This document shows positions 1-6,350 of a DNA stretch of 7,145 bases, piece after piece. A program made the position numbers and the translations under genes. Source of the DNA: an uncultured Clostridia bacterium (GTDB lineage Bacteria; Bacillota_A; Clostridia; Oscillospirales; Acutalibacteraceae); contig CALAEU010000310.1 in assembly GCA_937891215.1 (NCBI GenBank), positions 1 through 7,145 of the forward strand. The letters run 5' to 3'. The first letter of the stretch is position 1, and every line of letters begins with the position of its first letter. The notes beneath the pieces were generated by a model that was not told where the DNA came from, ran no database searches, and was given only the letters and a program-made list of their open reading frames with translations.

Positions 1-670
1 TATTCGCGGCTACGACAGAGCCAGTACAGGCTGTCGCATCAAAAAATGATACATCTACAATCAGATCAGAGCTGATGACATGCTCATTGGTTGCGATGGT
101 TACAAATTCATCGTTAATTTCGATGATAAATCCACTGCCAAAGGTATCTAGTTTATCATTCTCGATATGTACGATGGTAGGAAGCATAAGTTCTTGAATC
201 TCTGCTAAACTTTTATCTTTGTAATAACCGACGTCATATGGATTTAAAGCCCCTACAATGACGTTTCTGGAAATAGATATTACTTGTGTATTAATAAGTT
301 CTTGTAAGGCATCCTGCGAGCTCACATGGACGATAGAATAAGCTGTGATAGACAACCCATAGCTGTCTGTTGCTGTGAAAAACACCTTGTATTCTCCAGG
401 TTTTGCTAGATTTACTTCAGTAGTATCTACTACAAGATCATTTTTATCGAAATCTTCGTCTATAAAATCCCAGGCATCTACATATTCTAAATAGTCCACT
501 TTTTGGTTTGATGCGATGTAAATGTGGTTTGGTGCTGTTATAACAGGTGGTTGTTCTACCGTTAGATTTAGGGTGATTTCGCTGGAATTATGAAAGGCAT
601 CCGTAACTTTTATGGTGAGTGTATAAATCCCGCCATAAGAAAACTGAAACTCCTCTGCGTACATATCCAG
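1..670 (-). other. C-terminal foreign-looking part of the patatin frame: Ig-like region plus start of a trypsin/HtrA-like serine peptidase
   Basis: This is the segment of the 1-1378 frame after about residue 236. Residues 240-264 look like the last strands of an Ig/cadherin-like module (G-G-I-Y-T-L-T-I-K-V-T-D). Residues 265-345 form a second, complete module resembling bacterial DUF5011-type Ig domains, opening with P-P-V-I-T-A-P and ending with G-E-Y-K-V-F-F-T-A-T-D-S-Y-G-L. From about residue 398 a chymotrypsin-fold peptidase begins: G414-S-G-F and T-N-E-H433-V-I match the HtrA/trypsin region around the catalytic His. The Asp and Ser of the triad would lie beyond the window. Such modules normally sit on secreted or surface proteins. 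Isoleucine codons here are ATC in 10 of 22 cases, against 2 of 19 in the patatin part. I infer that this belonged to another gene, joined by rearrangement or by assembly error. Confidence 0.65.
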
Positions 671-1378
671 ACCTTTTCGATAGGCTTCTTCTATTTTTTC
701 TATTGTGCTGTTGTAATCATTGTGGCGGTTTGCCATTGTTTTATATACATTAGGGTATTCCTTTAAAGAAGCTTTAATAAGGGGTAAAGCCTTACTTGGT
801 TTTTTTATATAGCCCTTAGGTTGTGTTAAAATAACAACATTTTTGTTGTAGCCTATGCTTTCAAAATATTCTAAAGGGATTGAGTCGGAGATACCACCGT
901 CAAGCAATTTGTAACCTGTTGCTTCTACTACTTTTGAAGCAATTGGCATAGAAGCAGAGGCTCTTATCCAGGTTAAATCTTCATCACGACCTGTTATACA
1001 TTTTCTGTAAACGGGTTTGCCCGTTTCAACATCGGTACATACAACATAAAATTCCATTGGGTTTTCTAAATATGCCTTGCAGTCGAATAAGTCTAGTTCA
1101 TAGGGAATGGTTATATAACAGAATTCTGCACCGTATAAGTCACCAGTTTTAATAAGTGAACGAATACTGCAAAAACGAGGGTCTTTGCAGTATTTTTTAT
1201 TATAACGGAGAACTCTGCCTATCTGATTTGATTTAAAATTACAACCGAAAGCAGCTCCAGCAGAAACGCCTATTGCACCATGAAAGTGAATTTCGTTTTC
1301 CATTAAAACATCCATTACGCCTGCGGTGAACATTCCGCGCATTGCGCCGCCTTCCATAATTAAACCATATTTGTTCAT
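1..1378 (-). CDS. Patatin-like phospholipase, fused in frame to Ig-like and trypsin-like peptidase sequence; 3' end beyond the window
   Basis: The frame opens at ATG 1378 and stays open to the left edge (459 codons seen, no stop). Residues 1-235 are a complete-looking patatin core. They carry the glycine-rich oxyanion loop G10-G-A-M-R-G15, the nucleophile elbow G37-V-S39-A-G41 and the D160-G-G dyad partner, so a Ser39/Asp160 lipid acyl hydrolase (phospholipase A type) is expected. There is no signal peptide, which implies a cytosolic enzyme. Relatives of this YjjU-like group are about 280 residues and end in a short C-terminal domain. Here that end is missing after A232-Y-R-K-G236 and is replaced by an Ig-like and serine-peptidase segment (see the separate entry). 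The start is preceded only by a weak GAGTTGGTG. The 18-bp gap to the upstream EEP gene implies co-transcription and perhaps translational coupling. The patatin assignment is secure. Whether the fused protein exists in a cell is not. Confidence 0.85.
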   Translation of the reverse strand, partial: MNKYGLIMEGGAMRGMFTAGVMDVLMENEIHFHGAIGVSAGAAFGCNFKSNQIGRVLRYNKKYCKDPRFCSIRSLIKTGDLYGAEFCYITIPYELDLFDCKAYLENPMEFYVVCTDVETGKPVYRKCITGRDEDLTWIRASASMPIASKVVEATGYKLLDGGISDSIPLEYFESIGYNKNVVILTQPKGYIKKPSKALPLIKASLKEYPNVYKTMANRHNDYNSTIEKIEEAYRKGLDMYAEEFQFSYGGIYTLTIKVTDAFHNSSEITLNLTVEQPPVITAPNHIYIASNQKVDYLEYVDAWDFIDEDFDKNDLVVDTTEVNLAKPGEYKVFFTATDSYGLSITAYSIVHVSSQDALQELINTQVISISRNVIVGALNPYDVGYYKDKSLAEIQELMLPTIVHIENDKLDTFGSGFIIEINDEFVTIATNEHVISSDLIVDVSFFDATACTGSVVAAN

Positions 1379-1396
1379 TTAATACACCAACTCAAT

Positions 1397-2275
1397 TTAT
1401 TTTATGTAAAGGTCTGCATAAACAGGGAAGTGGTCGGAAACATATTTACCATCGATGCCATTTGTTACTACTCTATAAGTATCGGCAGAAAAATTGTCAT
1501 TAATCATAACATAGTCAATAATAGATTTCTCTTGCTCTGATGGGTGTACATCGTGGTATGTAAGGTAACTCACACTGTTTTCTGCTTTATATTTAGTGTC
1601 ATACATAAAGCCAGAATTTACAAATTGAAGGTAATTTTCTTCACCCTCTAAAATGTTCATATCCGCGGTGAATACTGCTGGAATGTTGTTATATTTTTTT
1701 AGGTGATTTAACATAAGTTCAACACCATACCTTCGTGCTAAAACTCCGCGGTGGTCAAGGTGAGTGTTCACATGCACATATTTTTCTTTTGTTTCTTTGT
1801 TTTCTAAAACTGCCCAGGTGCATATTCTGTAGCAGACAGCATCCCATCCTTTAGATTCTTTTTCGGGAGTTTCTGAAAGCCAGAAGTTACCACTTTCTGT
1901 TACTGAATATTTATCTTTAAGATAGAAAATTGAAGAATATTCACCATCGTCCTCACGAGGTATTCCTACAAAATCATATTTGTCACTTAACGCGTCTTTT
2001 AAATATTCCATCCATTCAGGTGTCGCTTCCTGAAGTCCGACAGAATCAGGTTCACCTTTAAAGATTGTATCACTCACTAATTTATAGCGCGATTCTGCAG
2101 TCTGTACACCAACATCGCCACATCTTATATTAAAAGACATAATTCTAATAGCATCATCTTTTTTAGGGAGAAAATCGAAAATTTTATCTTGCGGAACAAG
2201 TTCAATTGCACCACTTTCAATATCTCTTTTAATAAGCTCGTCAATTTTTTTCATTTCTTCTGGGGTAGGTAACAT
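1397..2275 (-). CDS. Endonuclease/exonuclease/phosphatase (EEP) family metal-dependent hydrolase
   Basis: This 292-residue protein is the usual size for a single EEP domain (PF03372, COG3568-like). The core motifs are in order: R-I-M-S-F-N49-I-R on the first strand, the metal-binding Glu in G-L-Q-E83, N-T-H172-L-D174, the A-D205-M-N207 version of the GDxN motif, I-D254-Y-V and the terminal S-D281-H282. All expected metal and general-base residues are present, so it should be an active Mg-dependent phosphodiesterase or phosphatase. The F-W-L-S-E-T-P...S-K-G-W-D-A signature is typical of the uncharacterised EEP subgroup, whose substrate I cannot name. There is no signal peptide or membrane segment. 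I chose ATG 2275 because residues before it are not EEP-like and an upstream start would run through the divergent promoters. GTG 2284 is an in-frame alternative start. The ribosome binding site is weak (GAGTGAG). It is the first gene of a probable unit with the patatin gene. Confidence 0.9.
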   Translation of the reverse strand: MLPTPEEMKKIDELIKRDIESGAIELVPQDKIFDFLPKKDDAIRIMSFNIRCGDVGVQTAESRYKLVSDTIFKGEPDSVGLQEATPEWMEYLKDALSDKYDFVGIPREDDGEYSSIFYLKDKYSVTESGNFWLSETPEKESKGWDAVCYRICTWAVLENKETKEKYVHVNTHLDHRGVLARRYGVELMLNHLKKYNNIPAVFTADMNILEGEENYLQFVNSGFMYDTKYKAENSVSYLTYHDVHPSEQEKSIIDYVMINDNFSADTYRVVTNGIDGKYVSDHFPVYADLYIK

Positions 2276-2308
2276 CAAAATCACACTCACTCTACAATAT
2301 TTTACAAA

Positions 2309-2337
2309 ATTATAGCATATTTTTGCCGGTGAGTAAA
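2309..2337 (-). promoter_or_regulatory. Sigma-A promoter for the EEP/patatin unit
   Basis: On the minus strand, TTTACT (2337-2332) is separated by 17 bp from a consensus TATAAT (2314-2309), which is preceded by TGC (2317-2315). This is an extended -10 element. Transcription should begin near 2302, about 27 bases before the ATG at 2275. The perfect -10 and extended TG compensate for the 4/6 match of the -35. It is divergent from the exporter promoter, and the two -35 boxes are about 10 bp apart. Confidence 0.7.
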
Positions 2338-2346
2338 TAATTTTTA

Positions 2347-2375
2347 TTGACAATATTGCTTTCACTCTATACAAT
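2347..2375 (+). promoter_or_regulatory. Strong sigma-A promoter for the ABC exporter pair
   Basis: A consensus TTGACA (2347-2352) is followed after exactly 17 bp by TACAAT (2370-2375). Expected initiation is near 2382, giving a leader of about 37 bases. The octamer ACAATATT occurs at 2350-2357, overlapping the -35, and at 2371-2378, overlapping the -10. The copies are 21 bp apart, so a protein binding both would sit on one face of the helix and block the promoter. That regulatory reading is inference. The promoter match itself is seen directly. Confidence 0.75.
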
Positions 2376-2407
2376 ATTATAGTTGAAAATATCGTTTGAA
2401 AATTTAT

Positions 2408-2412
2408 GGAGA
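2408..2412 (+). promoter_or_regulatory. Ribosome binding site of the first exporter gene
   Basis: GGAGA lies six bases before ATG 2419 and fixes this as the start. No other in-frame start with a comparable site lies nearby. Confidence 0.7.
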
Positions 2413-2418
2413 AAGTAA

Positions 2419-4254
2419 ATGAATTTAAAGAAAGAAAATAAACCGCGTGAAAAAGCACACATAATAAAAAACACGCTCTTTATGTTGGGGTGTGCTTTTA
2501 AATCTGCGCCAATATCACTTTTTATAATATACTTTTCTTATGTTCTCGAAAATGTTTACTACTCAGTTGTAATAAATGTTATGTTCTTGGAAACTGCACT
2601 TTCTATTATAGAGGGTAATGGTACATTTACTGAATTTGTAATAAGAATGTGTATTATAATTTTTGGTAAACTATTTGTTGACCTTTTAGGTTATATAGAT
2701 GTTTACACTATAAGAATAAAATTTGAAATTAAGTGCGAGAGTTATATAAATTCACTTATTTTCAAAAAAGCACAGGAAGTTGAGCTTGGTTGTTACGAAA
2801 GCCCGGAATTCTTTGACGATTATAACCGCGCAACATGGGTTGTTGATCGGGGTGGTTTTAAAAGAATTATAGAGGGTTCTGCGTGGACTTTAGGTTCACT
2901 TATAAGTCTTGTGATTCTTGTGTTCTACCTTATTTCAATAGACCCGATACTTATTATATTTATTTTATGTCCTGTAGTGGTTATTGTTTTTAGAGTCCTT
3001 AAAAATAATCTTGAACTCGAAAAAGAAAAAGAAATGACTCCTTACGAAAGACAGAAAGATTATGTAAGAAGAACTATTCTTTTAAAAGACTTTGCAAAAG
3101 AAATAAAGACTACAAATATATTTGTTGTTATGGAAAAACGCTTTAAACAAGCGATTAACAAAAATATTGAAGTTATAAAAAAATATGGTTGGAAAATTGC
3201 ATTTCTTGAAATTTTCTCTGACTATTTTGCAGAAATAGTGCCAATCGGCGGTGGATTTATTTACGGTTGTTACCGCCTTATTGTGCTCGACAATTTACCA
3301 GTTTCAGAGTTTTCTGTGCTCGTTTCTGCTATAACTATGTGTAGAAATAAAATCGGGCATTTAGCAAGATATTTTGCAATGCAACAAAAGCATTGCTTGT
3401 GGGTGCAGAATTTAAGAAACTTTTTAGAGTATGAGACACAAGTTAAAAGTGGTACAGTTATTCCTGAAGATTTCGAGAGTATTGAATTTAAGAATGTGTC
3501 TTTCAGATATACTGAAGATATGGACTATATTATTAAAAATATATCTTTCAGAATTGATAAAGGGCAGACTGTTGCAGTAGTAGGGCACAATGGTGCTGGT
3601 AAAACTACACTTTCAAAACTTTTAATGCGTCTTTATGATGTTACTGAGGGCGAAATTCTTTATAACGGAAGAAATATAAAGGAATACGATTTACTTAAAT
3701 ATCGTGAGAAATTTGCATCAGTATTTCAGGATTACAAAGTTTTTGCTATGACTGTTGCCGAAAATGTTTTAACAGAAGAAGTAACAGATGAAAATAGAGA
3801 AGTTGCAGTAAATGCACTTAAAATGTCAGGTGCTTACGAAAAAATAGGAAGATTACCTGAAAAAGAAAACTCATTACTCACAAAAGAGTTTGATAAAGAG
3901 GGTGTTCAACTTTCAGGTGGCGAAACACAAAAAGTCACAATTGCGAGACTTTTTGCAAGAGATTTTTCTATTGCAGTTCTTGACGAGCCATCATCTGCAC
4001 TTGACCCTGTTGCAGAAAGCAGAATGTATGACGCACTTATGGAGGGTACAAAAGGAAAAACTGTTATTTATATCTCTCACAGACTTTCAAGTGCTACACA
4101 TTCAGATAAAATTCTTGTATTTAATAAAGGTAATCTGACTGAGCAGGGTACTCACGAAGAATTGATTGCTAAGAATGGTGAGTATGCAGAAATGTTCACA
4201 CTTCAGGCATCTGGCTACACTCAGGATGAGGAGGTGTGTGAAGATGAAGAATAA
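2419..4254 (+). CDS. ABC exporter half-transporter, subunit 1 (TMD-NBD)
   Basis: This 611-residue protein has the usual length and order of a type-IV ABC exporter half. Membrane segments lie at about 30-58, 71-97, 155-173, 175-194, 258-290 and 294-308. An ATPase domain follows from about residue 353. The ATPase carries A-loop Tyr364, Walker A G389-H-N-G-A-G-K-T-T397, Q-loop Q437, signature L498-S-G-G-E502, Walker B with D522-E523 and an S-A-L-D loop, and H-loop His554. The catalytic Glu is present, so ATP hydrolysis is expected. Y-E-S-P-E-F-F-D-D-Y at about 126-135 is a cytoplasmic coupling-helix segment typical of this group, which includes lantibiotic/peptide and multidrug exporters. There is no N-terminal C39 peptidase, so it is not a peptide-processing exporter. 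It overlaps the next gene, and the two products probably form a heterodimeric pump in the cytoplasmic membrane. Substrate unknown. Confidence 0.93.
   Translation: MNLKKENKPREKAHIIKNTLFMLGCAFKSAPISLFIIYFSYVLENVYYSVVINVMFLETALSIIEGNGTFTEFVIRMCIIIFGKLFVDLLGYIDVYTIRIKFEIKCESYINSLIFKKAQEVELGCYESPEFFDDYNRATWVVDRGGFKRIIEGSAWTLGSLISLVILVFYLISIDPILIIFILCPVVVIVFRVLKNNLELEKEKEMTPYERQKDYVRRTILLKDFAKEIKTTNIFVVMEKRFKQAINKNIEVIKKYGWKIAFLEIFSDYFAEIVPIGGGFIYGCYRLIVLDNLPVSEFSVLVSAITMCRNKIGHLARYFAMQQKHCLWVQNLRNFLEYETQVKSGTVIPEDFESIEFKNVSFRYTEDMDYIIKNISFRIDKGQTVAVVGHNGAGKTTLSKLLMRLYDVTEGEILYNGRNIKEYDLLKYREKFASVFQDYKVFAMTVAENVLTEEVTDENREVAVNALKMSGAYEKIGRLPEKENSLLTKEFDKEGVQLSGGETQKVTIARLFARDFSIAVLDEPSSALDPVAESRMYDALMEGTKGKTVIYISHRLSSATHSDKILVFNKGNLTEQGTHEELIAKNGEYAEMFTLQASGYTQDEEVCEDEE
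4229..4236 (+). promoter_or_regulatory. Ribosome binding site that sets the start of the second exporter gene
   Basis: AGGAGGTG is an essentially perfect Shine-Dalgarno sequence, seven bases before ATG 4244. It lies inside the 3' end of the first exporter gene. It makes 4244 the true start rather than in-frame ATGs further upstream (4166 and others), which have no such site and would add residues unlike an exporter N-terminus. Confidence 0.85.
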
Positions 4255-6034
4255 GTCTGAAGAAAAAGTAAGTTCATTTAAAAACTATATTTATATGCTT
4301 AAATTCATAAGCAAACACACACCACTTCTTGTAGTAGGTTATTTGCTTATAGATGTTCTCGCTAATCTTCCGTGGACTCTTTCAAATGTTGTTTTGCTTA
4401 AATATATATTGGACGTAGTGGCAGAAGGCACAGGTTACGAAAGAATTCTTTTTGCACTTATTTTCTTTGTTGCATTTGTTGTTATAACAAATCTTCTCAC
4501 AACAGTCTTTTACGAGATTTCTATGCCTAAGCAAAAAGAAAAGCTTTACTATGCAATTTATAGAACGATTTATGAAAAAGCGGCAAGGATGGATTACGAG
4601 GCGTATGATAACCCCGAATATTACAATGATCTTGTTCTTGCAATGAATTCTATGAATGAAAGAGCGTATTCAGTTCTTTCAAATACACAGAGTATTTTTA
4701 CTGAACTTATAGGAATTGTAACCATAGGTGCAGTTATTATTTCAATTGACCCAATTTGTCTTTTGTTTGTTGCGGTTTGCGTTGCATTTATGATTCCAGT
4801 AGGTAGAGTAATTGCAAAAATCAATGTTAAAAGAACTGAAGCGATGATTCCGCTTGATAGAAAAAATTTATATTTCAGTCGTGTGTTTTACCTTCAGGAT
4901 TACGCAAAAGAGTTAAGACTTTCGGGTGCAGGTGAAATGATTGAAAGAAGATATAATAAAAATATCTTCGATAGAATTGACACAATAATGCCTTACCTTT
5001 CAAAACAGTGGAAATTGTATTTCTGCCAGGAAGCATTACCAATGACATTGCTTATTTACCTTGGTATAACTCTGCTTATGGGTTATAAAGCAATTGTCAC
5101 TAAAGAAATAGGTATTGGCGATTTCGCCGCAACATTTAATGGTGCAACATCTATAAGTAACAGTGTTTTTGCTATAACAAGTCAGTTTGCAATGAGCATA
5201 AGAGAAAACGGCCTTTATGTTGAAAAGTTCCGTAAGTTTATGAATGCAAAAGAAAAAATGATTTCTGGTACAAATACTACTGTATTTGAGAAACCAGTTA
5301 CTATTAAATTCGAGAATGTTTCATTCAAATACCCTGGTACAGAAAAATATGTGCTTAAAAATATCAATCTTGAATTGACACCGTATAAAAAGGTTGCACT
5401 TGTAGGTTACAATGGTGCGGGTAAAACTACGCTTACAAATCTAATTTTGCGTCTTTATGATGTTACAGAGGGCGTTATTACTATAAATGGTGTGGATATA
5501 AGAGAGTGGGATATTAAAGAATATCACAAAAACTTTGCCGCAGTATTTCAGGATTTTTCACTGTTTGGGGCTACACTTGGTGAAAATATTTCAATGGACG
5601 ACACACCTGACAGAGAAAAGGCAGAAGATGCACTCGAGAAAGCGAGTTTTAGCAGAGAATTACCAAATGGTACAGACAGTATTCTATTAAGAGAATTTGA
5701 CGATGATGGTGTTTCTCTTTCTGGTGGTGAAGCACAAAAAATTGCAATTGCCAGAGCGTTTTATAAAGATTGCCCGTTTGCAATTCTTGACGAACCAAGT
5801 GCTAACCTTGACCCTGTGGCAGAGTATGCACTCAATCAGTCTATGGCAAAAGCCGCAGACAGAAAAACTGTTATATTTATTTCACACAGACTTTCAACAA
5901 CTGTTATGGCAGACGAAATTTATATGCTTGAAAAAGGCGAAATAATTGAACACGGCTCACACGATGAGTTAATGTCACTTGACGGAGAATATGCATATAT
6001 GTTTCGTTTACAGGCAGAGAAGTATAAGAAGTGA
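4244..6034 (+). CDS. ABC exporter half-transporter, subunit 2 (TMD-NBD)
   Basis: This 596-residue half-exporter is a paralogue of the preceding gene, with shared phrases such as Y-D-V-T-E-G, F-A-x-V-F-Q-D and the F-D-x-x-G-V-x-L-S-G-G-E pre-signature. Membrane segments lie at about 28-58, 67-92, 152-168, 170-190, 262-285 and 291-312. The ATPase domain shows Walker A G388-Y-N-G-A-G-K-T-T396, Q-loop Q436, signature L492-S-G-G-E496, Walker B D516-E517 followed by P-S-A-N-L-D-P, and H-loop His548. All catalytic residues are present. The gene starts within the end of subunit 1 (11-bp overlap, different frame) behind a perfect ribosome binding site, an arrangement that favours coupled, equimolar synthesis of the two partners. 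The unit ends at the terminator seven bases downstream. The exported compound cannot be inferred because no precursor peptide, immunity or biosynthesis gene is visible. Confidence 0.93.
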   Translation: MKNKSEEKVSSFKNYIYMLKFISKHTPLLVVGYLLIDVLANLPWTLSNVVLLKYILDVVAEGTGYERILFALIFFVAFVVITNLLTTVFYEISMPKQKEKLYYAIYRTIYEKAARMDYEAYDNPEYYNDLVLAMNSMNERAYSVLSNTQSIFTELIGIVTIGAVIISIDPICLLFVAVCVAFMIPVGRVIAKINVKRTEAMIPLDRKNLYFSRVFYLQDYAKELRLSGAGEMIERRYNKNIFDRIDTIMPYLSKQWKLYFCQEALPMTLLIYLGITLLMGYKAIVTKEIGIGDFAATFNGATSISNSVFAITSQFAMSIRENGLYVEKFRKFMNAKEKMISGTNTTVFEKPVTIKFENVSFKYPGTEKYVLKNINLELTPYKKVALVGYNGAGKTTLTNLILRLYDVTEGVITINGVDIREWDIKEYHKNFAAVFQDFSLFGATLGENISMDDTPDREKAEDALEKASFSRELPNGTDSILLREFDDDGVSLSGGEAQKIAIARAFYKDCPFAILDEPSANLDPVAEYALNQSMAKAADRKTVIFISHRLSTTVMADEIYMLEKGEIIEHGSHDELMSLDGEYAYMFRLQAEKYKK

Positions 6035-6040
6035 TTAAAG

Positions 6041-6070
6041 AAAAACCACTTGCAAAAGCAAGTGGTTTTT
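6041..6070. terminator. Bidirectional intrinsic terminator between the exporter operon and a minus-strand remnant
   Basis: A perfect 13-bp stem (6041-6053 with 6058-6070, AAAAACCACTTGC) encloses an AAAA loop. It has a T-run on the plus strand and, because of the mirrored A-run, TTTTTCTTT on the minus strand. It lies seven bases after the stop of the second exporter gene and three bases beyond the stop of the minus-strand remnant (6074), so it can end transcription from both sides. Confidence 0.9.
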
Positions 6071-6073
6071 GTA

Positions 6074-6178
6074 TTATAAGCCGAACTGTTTTTTGATTTG
6101 CTGTAATTTGTCTTTGTGTTTCGGGTTGCGTAAATCTTTGTTTATCCAATTATAGAAACAACCACTGATTTTTACCAC
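6074..6178 (-). pseudogene. Remnant: 3' end of an unidentified minus-strand gene (34 codons)
   Basis: Reading the minus strand, a frame of 34 sense codons ends with TAA at 6076-6074, three bases before the bidirectional terminator. Its C-terminus is protein-like: Y-N-W-I-N-K-D-L-R-N-P-K-H-K followed by a Lys/Gln-rich amphipathic tail ending Q-F-G-L. No ATG is available. The first possible start is GTG 6178, without a ribosome binding site, and a stop lies upstream in frame (TGA near 6195). The position against a terminator and the charged helical tail suggest the end of a gene whose 5' part has been lost or replaced by the repeat-rich DNA next to it. I do not recognise the family. Chance coding is possible. 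Confidence 0.4.
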
Positions 6179-6206
6179 AAAAAAATAACCGCAACTTGTA
6201 AATCAA

Positions 6207-6253
6207 TTATTCATTATTCATCAGCAAAGCGACTTCATCATTCACTATTCATT
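6207..6253. repeat. AT-rich imperfect repeats of TCA(T/C)TATTCAT
   Basis: TCATTATTCAT at 6211-6221 recurs imperfectly as TCACTATTCAT at 6242-6252, with further TCAT/TTCA units between and around them. No reading frame covers this stretch. It looks like short interspersed or low-complexity intergenic DNA adjoining the gene remnant on one side and a hairpin on the other. Confidence 0.4.
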
Positions 6254-6287
6254 GAAAATCCTGTCGATAATAATCGGCAGGATTTTC
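6254..6287. terminator. Intergenic hairpin, possible terminator
   Basis: A 15-bp stem with one G-T wobble (6254-6268 with 6273-6287, GAAAATCCTG at its base) closes on an AATA loop and is followed on the plus strand by ATTTTG. No complete gene ends here on either strand, so it could be a relic terminator or part of a repeat element. The bases after it (TTTGAAGACT) recur after the last hairpin of the window. Confidence 0.55.
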
Positions 6288-6320
6288 ATTTTGAAGACTA
6301 ACCATAATTTTGATACAAAT

Positions 6321-6347
6321 GCACCCCCTTTTGAGATTAGGGGGTGC
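6321..6347 (-). terminator. Probable terminator of the 179-residue gene
   Basis: GCACCCCC (6321-6328) pairs perfectly with GGGGGTGC (6340-6347) around an 11-base loop. It begins three bases after the stop codon of the minus-strand gene (6353-6351). On that strand it is followed by only a short T-run (ATTTG), so it may be an imperfect terminator. Confidence 0.6.
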
Positions 6348-6350
6348 AAA

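Noticed and set aside
2276..2458. N-terminal extension of the EEP frame to an ATG at 2458
   Set aside because: The extra 61 residues are not EEP-like, cross both divergent promoters and overlap the start of the exporter gene. ATG 2275 fits the family length.
3890..4138. Plus-strand 82-codon frame inside the first exporter gene
   Set aside because: It is an out-of-frame shadow of the ATPase domain. The same shadow appears at 5697-5945 in the paralogue because the underlying motifs are shared.
4166..4243. Upstream start for the second exporter gene
   Set aside because: It would overlap the first gene by 89 bp without a ribosome binding site there. A perfect AGGAGGTG precedes ATG 4244.
4621..4824. 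Minus-strand 67-codon frame inside the second exporter gene
   Set aside because: It is antisense to a conserved membrane segment, with no promoter or ribosome binding site.
5904..6149. Minus-strand 81-codon frame across the terminator
   Set aside because: It reads through the 13-bp terminator stem and into the exporter gene. The protein-like signal in this stretch is in a different frame (the 34-codon remnant).
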